NCBI GenBank assembly: GCA_934591745.1
Contig: CAKTPQ010000005.1
Coordinates: 1-64,000, forward strand
Origin: an uncultured Oscillospiraceae bacterium
GTDB lineage: Bacteria; Bacillota; Clostridia; Oscillospirales; Oscillospiraceae
Direction of reading: 5' to 3'
Length of the DNA: 64,000 nucleotides
Position numbers and translations under genes: made by a program. Below the pieces are notes generated by a model, which ran no database searches, had not been told where the DNA came from, and was given only the letters and a program-made list of their open reading frames with translations. Positions 56,462 to 64,000 of this stretch are shown one piece after another (the first letter of the stretch is position 1; every line of letters starts with the position of its first letter).

Positions 56462-59400
56462 TATTTTTCTGCGGATCGTGGAGTTGTCGTGGCAGGCGGG
56501 TGTGCTGGCGCTGGTAGTGATGGCGGCGCGGCTGGTGCTGCGGCGGGCGCCCAAGTGGGCGATATGCATGCTGTGGGCGCTGGTGGCGGTGCGGTTGGTG
56601 CTGCCATTCTCCCTGCAAAGCCCGGTGAGCCTTCAGGCGGAGCAAAGCCCCGTGACGGCGGCGCTGTATGAGCTGCCCCAGACCCGGACAGCGGCGGCGG
56701 ACGTGTCCGTTCTGCCAGCGGCACCGACGGAGCCGCTGCCTGCCACGACGCCGGCGGAGCCGGTGACGGCGCAGCCGGCGGTACAGGCGGCGCGGCCCGT
56801 GGTGACGCTGGAGCTGCTGGCGGCGGTATGGCTGGCGGGCGTGGTGATGATGCTGACGTATATGCTGGCCAGCTATCTGCGCATCTATCACCGGGTGCGC
56901 ACGGCGGTGCGGCTGGAGGACAACGTGTACCGCTGCGGTCAGTGGGGCACCCCCTTTGTGCTGGGGATGTTCCGCCCGCGCATCTATGTGCCGGAGGGCA
57001 TGGACGGGGCCGACCTGCCCCAGGTGCTGGCCCACGAGCGGTGCCATATCCGGCGGGGCGACCACGCGGTGAAGCCGCTGGCGTTCCTGCTGCTGGCAGT
57101 ACACTGGTTCAATCCGGTGCTGTGGGCGGCGTATATCCTGCTGGGACGGGATATGGAGAACGCCTGTGACGAGCGGGTGCTGCGGGGGCTGGACGCCCCG
57201 GGCCGGGCGGCCTATTCCCGTGCGCTGGTGTCCTGCGCCGTGCGGGAACGTCCGGCAGCGGTGTGCCCGCTGGCCTTTGGCGAGACGGCGGTGAAGGAAA
57301 GGGTGAAGAACGCCTTGAGCTATAAGAAACCGGCTATCTGGGCAGCGGTGCTGCTGGCCATCGCGGCGGCGGTCATCGCCGTGTGCTTCCTGACCAGCCC
57401 AGGCCGGCGGGAGCCGTCGGCTGACGGTGCATGGGACGCGGAAACGCTGTACGCCATGCGGACGCCCTATGTGGGCGACAACTCCGCCGTCAGCGGTATT
57501 TTAGGTGCCATCGGACTGGATAAGATAGGCCAGGGCGAGTGGAGCTTCGTGCTGCGGCTGGATACAGAGCAGGAGCCGTACGGTCTGACGCTGTGCTACA
57601 CCAGCAAGTTTGAGACAGTAGTGGGCGCTGGCAGCGCGTGGACCCAGCAGATGAAGGCCGGCAGCTATCTGGCCATGGCCCTCATCGACAATCTGGAGTG
57701 GGTGGCGTGGCAGGTAGACGGCGCGGGACTGGGCAGGGTGTCCGACGACGGCGTCTACGACATCGCCGCGGCGCGGCAGAGCGTGGACGGTCTGCGGCAG
57801 CTCATCGATGAGCTGGAGGCCGATCTGGTCAACGGCACCGTGGGCGGCGGACGGCAGACGTATTACAGCCCCGCCAGTATTACCCGCGAGGACGGTGTAT
57901 CCGCCCGTCTGGCGAATGTGACCTATCAGGGCGACTGGCTTACCGGCGAGCTGCGGGTCACGGTGCCACCGGAGTTGACGGCACAGTACGACTGGCCGGG
58001 GCGTTCAGGCACCTATACAGCGATCACGGTGTCGCCGGAAATGGCGGCGCAGGGCGCGGACGGTGCTATGCTGCGGGAGTTTCTGCTGTACACACAGGTG
58101 GACAACGGCGAAAAGAGTGCCGTGGGCGGAGTCGCCCACGTGGGGAGCGGCGCGGACGGTCTGACGCTGTACCAGCCGTTTGAGCTGGGGATACAGGTGC
58201 CGGACAGTCAGGGCTTCGCGGTGCGGTTCTGGGCGGGAGACATGGGGCCCATGACGGTGGAATACACCGCGGCGGGGGCTGCGTCTAAGGAGATCACGCC
58301 GTGGCCCAGTGAGATGGAGAACGACCCGGTGAGCATCGACCCGGCGGACTATGGCATCGTGTACGACACGGCGCACCTGCCGGACTGGGAGACGTGTCCC
58401 CTCAGCTACCTGTGCGCCTACCTGCTGGGCAGCGATGGCGCGTATACCGAGGGCGCTGCCGATACACTGGCGGCGCGGTACCGGCAGGCGCCCAACACGG
58501 TGCAGAACTATCTGAACAAGCTGGCAGCCAAATATGAAGGCGTGGATCAGCAGATCCTGTCCCATATCCAGCTGGCCGCCGGGAGCCTGTACGGCGTCGA
58601 GCCGACGGCGGATGTGCAGGGCAGCGCCGCCGCGTCCCTGGATGAGCGGGTGGCGGAGACGGTGACAGGCTACTTCCTCATGCGGGCTAACGCCATCGCC
58701 GGCAACACCGTGGGCACGGCCTACTGCGTGGAGAAGCTGCGGCAGGATGCAGTGAGCCGCGCACAGGCCGCCGTGTGGCCCTATGTGGCCGCCGATGATC
58801 TCCGGGCCGCACACATCACGGTGGACGTGACGGAGGTGCGGGTGCTGAACGATGGCGGTACGCGGCTGATGCTGACGGAGATGACCGTGCTGGACTACGG
58901 CGCAGGCAGCGACCAGTACGGCTGGGGCACCACCCACCAACTGGAGGTGCACGAGGACCGGGCGGAGGTGCCCCGGGTGACGTGGGATGCCTACGACGAG
59001 CACGATCTGGGGGACGGCTATATCTCCCAGGATGAGCGGGAGGACGTGTCGGCGGCCATCAGCGCCATGGCGATCACCGACCCGTGGACTGGTCTTGTCA
59101 CGGGTATGCGGACGGAGCAGACGGACGGTACAGAGTACCGCCTGCTCTGCATTGCCGGACGCTGGTACGGCGGCACGGCACAGGAGTTCCCGCAGCTGGA
59201 GACGATGCAGGTGGGCGACCTGGTGAGCGTGCGGAACTACGCGGCGGCGGGCGGCGATTTTGAGCCGCTGTACTGTATGGAGGTGCTGGAACGGGGCAGC
59301 GGCGGCAAGACCACGGAGGTGTTCCGCACCGGCGACGGTCTGGAGCTGCAGCTCACCTACGTCAGCGGCGTGCAGAGCGGCGAGCCGGACATCTATACAC

Positions 59401-59576
59401 TGCTGCCGGGGGCGGAGCTGTCGGTGCTGTCCCTGCCGGCGGACGTGAGCTACAAGCTCTACCGCGCCGACGGCAGCATCGGCCAGACGCTGACGGAGGG
59501 CGCTGTCATCCCGCTGACGGAGCAGGACGGCGGCGTTGGCGCCGAGCACGCCTATGTGCTGATGTTCGCGTGGTAA
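56454..59576 (+). CDS. BlaR1-like M56 membrane metalloprotease with large novel extracellular region
   Basis: The product is 1040 aa. The membrane zinc-protease part (1-320) has helices at about 10-28, 38-55, 120-142 and 300-320, and the HExxH site H194-ERC-H198 in LAHERCHIRRGDH with a downstream acidic ligand in NACDERVL. In classic BlaR1 a penicillin-binding sensor follows; here a segment of about 720 residues contains several mixed alpha/beta modules but no evident SxxK penicilloyl site with partner motifs. It probably senses another cell-wall signal and destroys the BlaI-like repressor. Coupled to blaI by an 8-nt overlap. Confidence 0.88.
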   Translation: MSDIFLRIVELSWQAGVLALVVMAARLVLRRAPKWAICMLWALVAVRLVLPFSLQSPVSLQAEQSPVTAALYELPQTRTAAADVSVLPAAPTEPLPATTPAEPVTAQPAVQAARPVVTLELLAAVWLAGVVMMLTYMLASYLRIYHRVRTAVRLEDNVYRCGQWGTPFVLGMFRPRIYVPEGMDGADLPQVLAHERCHIRRGDHAVKPLAFLLLAVHWFNPVLWAAYILLGRDMENACDERVLRGLDAPGRAAYSRALVSCAVRERPAAVCPLAFGETAVKERVKNALSYKKPAIWAAVLLAIAAAVIAVCFLTSPGRREPSADGAWDAETLYAMRTPYVGDNSAVSGILGAIGLDKIGQGEWSFVLRLDTEQEPYGLTLCYTSKFETVVGAGSAWTQQMKAGSYLAMALIDNLEWVAWQVDGAGLGRVSDDGVYDIAAARQSVDGLRQLIDELEADLVNGTVGGGRQTYYSPASITREDGVSARLANVTYQGDWLTGELRVTVPPELTAQYDWPGRSGTYTAITVSPEMAAQGADGAMLREFLLYTQVDNGEKSAVGGVAHVGSGADGLTLYQPFELGIQVPDSQGFAVRFWAGDMGPMTVEYTAAGAASKEITPWPSEMENDPVSIDPADYGIVYDTAHLPDWETCPLSYLCAYLLGSDGAYTEGAADTLAARYRQAPNTVQNYLNKLAAKYEGVDQQILSHIQLAAGSLYGVEPTADVQGSAAASLDERVAETVTGYFLMRANAIAGNTVGTAYCVEKLRQDAVSRAQAAVWPYVAADDLRAAHITVDVTEVRVLNDGGTRLMLTEMTVLDYGAGSDQYGWGTTHQLEVHEDRAEVPRVTWDAYDEHDLGDGYISQDEREDVSAAISAMAITDPWTGLVTGMRTEQTDGTEYRLLCIAGRWYGGTAQEFPQLETMQVGDLVSVRNYAAAGGDFEPLYCMEVLERGSGGKTTEVFRTGDGLELQLTYVSGVQSGEPDIYTLLPGAELSVLSLPADVSYKLYRADGSIGQTLTEGAVIPLTEQDGGVGAEHAYVLMFAW

Positions 59577-59582
59577 AAGCAT

Positions 59583-59621
59583 AAAAAAGGGGCGGTCTGC
59601 CTTTGGCAGACCGCCCCTTTT
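59583..59621. terminator. Bidirectional intrinsic terminator (blaR1-like / amidohydrolase)
   Basis: GGGGCGGTCTGCC pairs with GGCAGACCGCCCC around TTT, with A and T runs on either side. It lies between convergent genes. Confidence 0.9.
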
Positions 59622-59663
59622 CTGCTTCGCCGGAGGGTGGCCGGATGTTTATGGCGGGTGCGG

Positions 59664-60497
59664 CTATATCCCCAGAAGGCGCTTGGCCGTTCCGCCCAGA
59701 ATGGCCTGTATATCCTGCTCCGGCAGCGGCAGCTTCGCCAGCGTATCGGCATTTTCGCCGATGTCCACGCTGGGCCAGTCGGTGCCGAACACGAACTTGT
59801 GTGCCTGCCGGGGCAGGTCGGGATAATAGGTCAGCAGCTTCTTGGGCGGCAGGCCCGCCACATCGATGTACACGTTTTCGTGCAGCCGCGCCACGGTAAA
59901 GGCCTCCTTGTACCAGCAGTCCCGCCCGCCGTGGCACATGATGATCTTCAGCTCCGGGAAATCCACTGCGATATCATCGTAGAAGATGGGGTCGCCATAC
60001 TTCAGCCGCGAACCCTTGAACACCGACAGTCCCGTGTGAAACATCACCGGCAGCCCCAGTTCCTGGGCGGCCTCGTACAGAGGGTACAGCATGGGGTCGT
60101 TGGGATAGAAGAAGTTATAGGTAGGGTACAGCTTCACGCCCCGGAAGCCCTCCGCCGCCAGCTGCCGCAGCTGGCCGGGCATATCCCGCTCCTTCAGCGG
60201 GTCGAAGGTGCAGAAGGGCAGCAGCTGGGGATGTCCCTTGCAGAAGTCCGCCACCCGCCGGTTATCCGCCACGCCGGTGACGGCGGGAGTGTCCTCCGCC
60301 AGGATCACGGCGTAGTCCACGCCCTTTTCCGCCAGCATGGCGCAGAAATCCTCCGGCGCGGCGTTGGCGTCGCACACCGCCTGATAGGCGGCCTCGGAGG
60401 GATACAGGGAGATGAACCAATCCCGCGTGCTGTCGGACAGCACCTCGTACCGGGCCAGATGGACGTGCATATCAATGAGTAGTCTTTCGTTCCGCAT
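59664..60497 (-). CDS. Amidohydrolase-family metal-dependent hydrolase/decarboxylase (Amidohydro_2)
   Basis: This 277-aa cytosolic TIM-barrel enzyme has the N-terminal metal site IDMHVHLARY (about 9-18), a mid-barrel VKLYPTYNFFYPNDP, His in MFHTGLSVF, MCHGGRDCWY, and the final Asp in FGTDWPSVD near 240, all as in the Amidohydro_2 (ACMSD-like) family. Members act as decarboxylases or lactonases of varied substrates. GAGGAG lies 6 nt before the ATG; the longer frame has no ribosome site. Single gene with its own promoter. Confidence 0.87.
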   Translation of the reverse strand: MRNERLLIDMHVHLARYEVLSDSTRDWFISLYPSEAAYQAVCDANAAPEDFCAMLAEKGVDYAVILAEDTPAVTGVADNRRVADFCKGHPQLLPFCTFDPLKERDMPGQLRQLAAEGFRGVKLYPTYNFFYPNDPMLYPLYEAAQELGLPVMFHTGLSVFKGSRLKYGDPIFYDDIAVDFPELKIIMCHGGRDCWYKEAFTVARLHENVYIDVAGLPPKKLLTYYPDLPRQAHKFVFGTDWPSVDIGENADTLAKLPLPEQDIQAILGGTAKRLLGI

Positions 60498-60528
60498 AGG
60501 GCGCTCCTCTTTCTGTAAAGCTGCGTTT

Positions 60529-60557
60529 ATTGTATCACGTCGAAGCTGCTTGTTCAA
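60529..60557 (-). promoter_or_regulatory. Sigma-A promoter of the amidohydrolase gene
   Basis: Minus-strand TTGAAC (60557-60552) and TACAAT (60534-60529) have 17-nt spacing. Confidence 0.7.
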
Positions 60558-60564
60558 CAAAATG

Positions 60565-60603
60565 AAAAGAGCGCCTGCCCGCATGGCGGACAGATGCTCT
60601 TTT
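60565..60603 (-). terminator. Terminator of the deleted signalling/ABC operon
   Basis: An imperfect stem (AAAAGAGC ... GCTCTTTT with inner CTG-CCGC/GCGG-CAG) lies 33 nt after the kinase-remnant stop; TTTTC follows on the minus strand. Confidence 0.65.
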
Positions 60604-60635
60604 CCGGTTTTCCTCGGTACACCGGGGCGCTCGGG

Positions 60636-61073
60636 TCATTGCGGAAAGACCGTGCGGATGCGCAGCCGTCCGTCTGCGTAATCCGCCGAGATGGTGCCGC
60701 CCATTTTTTCTGTCAGCAGCTTTGCGATGGACAGTCCCAGCCCGGTGGAGTCCCGAGCGGCCTCCACGGTGTAAAAGCGGTCGAACAGGCGCTCCGCCTG
60801 TACGCGGCTGAGGGCCTGCGCACTGTTGGAGAAGGTGACCGCGCCGTCCGGCAGGAGCGTGACCGCCAAATCACCGTCCGCGTATTTCACGGCGTTGCTC
60901 AGGATGTTGTCGAAGATGCGCCGCAGCGCGGCGGCGTCCAGCTTGCGGACGATCTTTTCCTCCGGCTCCTCCGCCACCTCGCGGATGGAGCGGCGCAGCA
61001 CCAGCAGGTAGAGCAGCAGGCAGAGAATGCCGAGCGCAAGCGCGCCGGTGAGAATGATCCACGGAAGCTCCAT
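60636..61073 (-). pseudogene. Histidine kinase lacking its dimerisation/phospho-acceptor domain (internal in-frame deletion)
   Basis: The product is 145 aa. One membrane helix (about 5-27) and LRRSIREVAEE lead straight into PEEKIVRKLDAAALRRIFDN, the start of the ATPase domain with N-box DNILSNAVKYADG, F-box LFDRFYTVEAARDS and G-box TGLGLSIAKLL. The whole DHp segment with its phospho-His, normally about 150-200 residues, is missing, yet the frame is intact. Family members have 300 residues or more. The join lies in repeated GGAGGA/GGAGCC sequence. It cannot autophosphorylate in the usual way. Last gene of an operon in which all four genes show such a gap. Confidence 0.75.
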
Positions 61074-61091
61074 AATAAAACTCCTTACAGC

Positions 61092-61487
61092 TTACTTCAG
61101 GTCCTTGCGCCGGAAGGCCAGCATGCCCGCAGCGCTGCTCAGCAGCACCAGACCGGCGGAGGCGGCAAGGGAGAGGCCGGGATGCGTCAGCTCCTGATTG
61201 GCCAGCAGGATAGCCTGCCCGGTGGGCAGCGCGTCCACGGCGAACTGGTACACAGTGCGCAGCGTGCCATCCTGATATTCCAGGCCCAGGAAAAGACTGA
61301 CGAATGCCGCGTGCAGAATGGGCAGAAACGGAAAGACCTGCAGCAGATGCTGCTCAAGAGTCTGCGCACTGTCACCACTGGCCTGCAGCATGCAGACGGA
61401 GGACAGGGCAAAGGCGGCCGCCGCGCACAGCCAGAAGGCGCGGCTCCGGCGCAGACAGAAAAAGTCGGCCCGCAGCAGCTTAAGCAT
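61092..61487 (-). pseudogene. ABC-2 permease with internal in-frame deletion
   Basis: The product is 131 aa, from MLKLLRADFFCLRRSRAFWL with GGGAGG 8 nt upstream. The N-terminal quarter of an ABC-2 type permease (first helix, then GLEYQDGTLR) joins directly to its C-terminal end (helix LSLAASAGLVLLSSAAGMLA and tail FRRKDLK). The usual protein has about 240-260 residues and six helices; only about three remain. The reading frame continues across the join. It overlaps the ATPase gene by 8 nt, as in intact operons of this type. Confidence 0.72.
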
Positions 61488-62100
61488 GGTGCGCACCTCC
61501 CATCAGGTTCATGTAGAAGCTCTCCAGACTCTCGTCCCGCTCTTTCATGCTGTGGATCACGCAGTTTTCCTTCATAGCCTCCGCCGCCAGCTGCGTAGCC
61601 TCCACATCGGCAAAGACATCCGTCCGGGTATCGTCCACAACGCGGTATTCCGCGCCGAGACGGTCCAGCACCCGTGCCAGCACCCTGCTGTCGGATGCCT
61701 CTACGCGGGTGCATTTGCGGCAGCGGGCTTCCAGTTCCACCAGGTGCAGCAGCTCCGGGATGCCGTCCGTTGAGGGGAGGCCCAGCACCAGATACTGCTG
61801 GCGGAGATTCTCCTCCGCCGTCATGTCCAGGTAGATGGACGGCGTTTCCACCACCGCGCCCATTCTGCGGCGGCAGCGCCCGATCCCGGCATCGGTGTTC
61901 TTCGCACCGTACAGCGTGAAGCTGCCGCCCGTCGGCTCCTGCAGGCCGCAGATGAGCCGGATAAGCGTGGTCTTGCCCGCGCCGTTTCTGCCTACGAAGC
62001 CATAGATCGACCCCTTGGGGATGTGCATATCCAGTCCGTTCAGCGCCGTGAAATCGCGGTAACGCTTGCGGAGCGCACTTGTTTCAAGCACATATTCCAT
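61480..62100 (-). pseudogene. ABC transporter ATPase missing signature, Walker B and H-loop (internal in-frame deletion)
   Basis: The product is 206 aa, where bacitracin/lantibiotic-type ATPases have about 300. Present: A-loop region, P-loop FVGRNGAGKTTLIRLI at about 36-51, a Q-loop-like stretch MGAVVETPSIYLDMTAEENL, and the C-terminal regulatory region from RCRKCTRVEASD to the end. Absent: LSGGQ-like signature, Walker B Asp-Glu, D-loop and switch His. The helix PELLHLVELEA passes directly into the tail. An ATPase like this could bind but not hydrolyse ATP normally. AGGAGG lies 8 nt before the ATG. Confidence 0.75.
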
Positions 62101-62145
62101 TTGATGTACCTCCTTGGCTTGATCGACCGTATACTACCAGGCAAA

Positions 62146-62163
62146 GGTCAAGAAAGCGGTCAA
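62146..62163 (-). promoter_or_regulatory. Direct repeat TTGACC-N6-TTGACC, probable response-regulator operator
   Basis: Two copies of TTGACC (minus strand 62163-62158 and 62151-62146) are 12 bp apart, the spacing bound by OmpR-type dimers, about 50 nt before the ATPase start. A TATAC-like -10 follows. The operator survives though the regulator has lost its DNA-binding domain. Confidence 0.5.
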
Positions 62164-62182
62164 GGAAATCCTCCAGAAATCG

Positions 62183-62593
62183 TCAAGATCCTGCCGTCAG
62201 GCGGAAGCCGATGCCCCAGACCGCCTCGATATAGTCGCGGCCGGAGGCCTCCCGCAGCCGCACGGCCACGCGGGCCAGCAGTTCCTTTGTATCAAAGGGT
62301 TTGGTGAGATAATCCGCCGCGCCGCCCAGCAGCAGGGTGACCTTGTCCTGCACCGCCGCCTTGGCGCTGACCACGATCACAGGGATGCCCTGTATCCGGG
62401 CCAGGACCTCCTCGCCGCTGAGTCCGGGCAGCATCAGGTCCAGCAGAATGAGGCTGGGCCGGCTCGATTTCAGGAGCAGCAGCGCCTCCGTGCCGGAATA
62501 GGCGCGCCGCACCGCGTAGCCCGCCCGCTCCAGGACCTCCTGTTCCAGATCGCCAATGGCGGCATCGTCGTCAATGATCAAGACCGTCTGCAT
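62183..62593 (-). pseudogene. OmpR-type response regulator lacking its winged-helix domain (internal in-frame deletion)
   Basis: The product is 136 aa. A complete receiver (DDD8-10, phospho-Asp52, Ser76, Lys98 in LTKPFDTKELLARV) runs to about residue 117 and then joins DYIEAVWGIGFRL, which is the final wing hairpin that closes OmpR-type DNA-binding domains. The 80 or so residues between, with the recognition helix, are gone. The frame is kept. It could act only as a phosphate sink or partner. A GTG five codons upstream is an alternative start, with GGAG before it. Confidence 0.75.
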
Positions 62594-62685
62594 ATTGTCA
62601 TTCCACACTTTCTGCTCCTAAATTGTTGATACCATCCTGCAGCCGCTGCAAAAACCGTCCTGCGCGGGCACCGCAGCGACCGGCT

Positions 62686-63396
62686 TCATTCCGCACGCTC
62701 CAATGCGGCAATGTCACCCGGCTGAATGGCGGGGAGGCTGCGGTTCCCTCCCTGTTTCCGGTTTTGCTCACTGCCGCCGGGGCGTGCGCAGAACAGGTGG
62801 ATGCCCAGGGCCGCGTTGAAGCCTGTCGCGGCAAATACGCTGAACCGCTCCACGACGCCGAAATATTCGGCAGGGACGAGGTTTATGCCCACCGCGCCGA
62901 CGAGCATCATGCCCAGCGCGGCACCGGCACAGACCGCGTAGGAGCGGCAGCCTCTGCTCTTTATGCCTGCCGCGATGACGACCGTGAGGGATACGATGGA
63001 CAGCAGCACCACCAGCGCGGTAATGACCATGTGCATGACGTCCTGAAAGGCGCCTGCATAGCCGCTGTCACTGAGCGGGAACATCCGATAGCCCACGGCG
63101 GAGATCCATTCCATCACGGCAAACAGATAGATCCCGGTGCGCAGCAGCTTTGTGTGCTGCTCCTGTATACCGATGCACACAACGGTAACGCAGACCACCT
63201 CGCACACATTGTAGAAGGCGCTGAGCTGCTCCCACAGCGCCAGCGACGGGGCGTTAGCGGCACTCAGGTCGCTGACCGCCTGCGCCATCCAGTTATAGCC
63301 CGGATAGGCCAGCGGCGCAAACAGCACCGCCGCCGTATACGAAAGAAAGCTGACGATACCCAATAGTCCCAGTCTTTGTGTCAATGTCCGCTTCAC
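62686..63396 (-). CDS. DUF998 family membrane protein
   Basis: The product is 236 aa. Starts at GTG, with GAGGAGG 9 nt upstream. Six predicted helices; family motifs PGYNWMAQAVSDLSAANAPS near 36-55 and MFPLSDSGYAGAFQDVMHMV near 106-125 are as in DUF998. Unlike the four genes after it, it looks complete. A Gly/Arg/Gln-rich tail (GGSEQNRKQGGNRS) follows the last helix. DUF998 proteins often accompany signalling/ABC operons, but their function is unknown. Confidence 0.82.
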   Translation of the reverse strand: MKRTLTQRLGLLGIVSFLSYTAAVLFAPLAYPGYNWMAQAVSDLSAANAPSLALWEQLSAFYNVCEVVCVTVVCIGIQEQHTKLLRTGIYLFAVMEWISAVGYRMFPLSDSGYAGAFQDVMHMVITALVVLLSIVSLTVVIAAGIKSRGCRSYAVCAGAALGMMLVGAVGINLVPAEYFGVVERFSVFAATGFNAALGIHLFCARPGGSEQNRKQGGNRSLPAIQPGDIAALERAE

Positions 63397-63540
63397 AGCT
63401 CTGTACCTCCTCAAGAGCAGAGCCAACGGCATGTGCCTTTAGCTTAGGAAATGCGGTGGGCAGTCGACCTCATCCTTACCAAAAAGCTGTGGATGCTTTT
63501 ATGGTGTACCCATTCATATCAAGGAGGAACCTTCAATCCC

Positions 63541-63672
63541 TTAATATCTTTTCCTCAGAATATTGATTTGGTTGATAATTTCTGCGTCATAATATATCAC
63601 GTTGCGACGCCAACCACATTTGTTTTCGATGTAGTCAGTCATACCCACTACATCAAGGTTGTAGTTTCTCAT
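63541..63672 (-). CDS. Small 43-aa ORF in AT-rich DNA
   Basis: The ATG is preceded by AAGGAG at 9 nt. It encodes MRNYNLDVVGMTDYIENKCG and 23 more residues ending RKRY, soluble. Asn/Ile/Tyr codons and low GC differ sharply from the chromosomal genes, implying recent transfer. No family is recognised. The surrounding 63397-63540 holds no convincing gene. Confidence 0.5.
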   Translation of the reverse strand: MRNYNLDVVGMTDYIENKCGWRRNVIYYDAEIINQINILRKRY

Positions 63673-63744
63673 CGGCGTGGTCTCCTTGAAATTCCTCTCA
63701 AGGCGAAGCTTCCGATTTTTTTCAAATTGTCAAGTGTTTTTTGC

Positions 63745-64000
63745 TTATCTTAATGAGATTACGGATAAGCCTGAGGTTTTGATTTTAAGCCTTGCCGCCG
63801 CTCGCAGGGCTGCCTCTGTCTTGGCGTCCAGATCCGTATCCACATCGCCAGTAGCCCCCTTTACCGGGAAAAGCTCCATGTGCAGCAGCCGGGCAATCCC
63901 CTTTACCAACTCCTTGCCGCAGATCACGGCGCTCTTCTGGGGAAATGGCGGCAGTGCTACCGGAACAGACTGTCCCCACAGAGGCATACATCGTTCTTTC
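63745..64000 (-). CDS. Partial ORF at the right edge, unknown
   Basis: The frame is open from the window edge to a TAA at 63745, 84 codons, with no start needed inside. Readable segment: PLWGQSVPVALPPFPQKSAV, then ELVKGIARLLHMELFPVKGA and DAKTEAALRAAARLKIKTSG. Its helical end suggests the C-terminus of a longer protein or a remnant. An ATG at 63987 could also be a start. No family is recognised; the neighbourhood suggests mobile DNA. Confidence 0.35.
   Translation of the reverse strand, partial: KERCMPLWGQSVPVALPPFPQKSAVICGKELVKGIARLLHMELFPVKGATGDVDTDLDAKTEAALRAAARLKIKTSGLSVISLR

Noticed and set aside
56090-59576. Beta-lactam resistance operon
   Set aside because: No beta-lactamase or mecA-like gene is linked and the sensor part of the BlaR1-like protein has no visible penicillin-binding motifs.
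63451-63753. A 100-codon plus-strand frame in the AT-rich edge
   Set aside because: No ribosome site, and it overlaps the better-supported 43-aa minus-strand ORF.

Overview
This 64-kb window reads as chromosomal DNA of a GC-rich, spore-forming anaerobe of the Clostridia, most likely Oscillospiraceae or a close relative. The signs are spoVT, a butyrate kinase operon, the indolepyruvate:ferredoxin oxidoreductase IorAB, class B sortase, the Firmicute protease Prp, strong AGGAGG ribosome sites and many TTGACA/TATAAT promoters. The assignment rests on gene content and base composition only.

Layout. 0-4 kb: a binding-protein/histidine kinase/response regulator operon next to the first part of a transporter lipoprotein gene. 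4-16.2 kb: VanZ-like protein, peptidases PepD and Xaa-Pro aminopeptidase, an XpaC/TelA/TPM-domain operon interrupted by a 96-bp duplication, SpoVT, a small membrane protein, a decayed 75-bp tandem repeat, a HAD phosphatase and a MATE exporter. 16.2-24 kb: a MalT-like LuxR regulator and a 1639-residue surface protein. 24-31.4 kb: flavodoxin, a DUF4358 lipoprotein, an alpha-oxoamine synthase/SDR pair, DUF554, TcdA, a PrsA-like foldase, a 6S RNA candidate and a DUF1292 protein. 31.6-42 kb: class A PBP, buk-iorA-iorB, a TetR regulator, tRNA-Leu(CAG), CTP synthase and a nitrilase.

42.2-54.1 kb is a compact 13-gene, single-strand phage morphogenesis block: terminase, portal, Prp-type protease, putative scaffold, N4-gp56-type capsid, connector, appendage proteins and a peptidoglycan-binding coiled-coil protein. 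It has no integrase, repressor, replication or lysis genes and no visible att repeats. The capsid N-terminus carries the NLQLFA motif expected as a Prp cleavage site. This is either a remnant prophage or a domesticated, gene-transfer-agent-like particle.

54.2-64 kb: a sortase B with a lipoprotein-type signal, an RluA-type pseudouridine synthase, a BlaI/BlaR1-like pair with two operator dyads, an amidohydrolase, and then a four-gene response regulator/ABC ATPase/permease/histidine kinase operon. In that operon every gene appears to carry one internal in-frame deletion that removes its key functional segment. The last 600 bases are AT-richer and look like the edge of foreign or mobile DNA.

The strongest leads are the four-gene internally deleted signalling/ABC operon, the phage block with its matched protease and capsid motif, the putative long-chain-base gene pair, the 6S RNA candidate, and several operator dyads.
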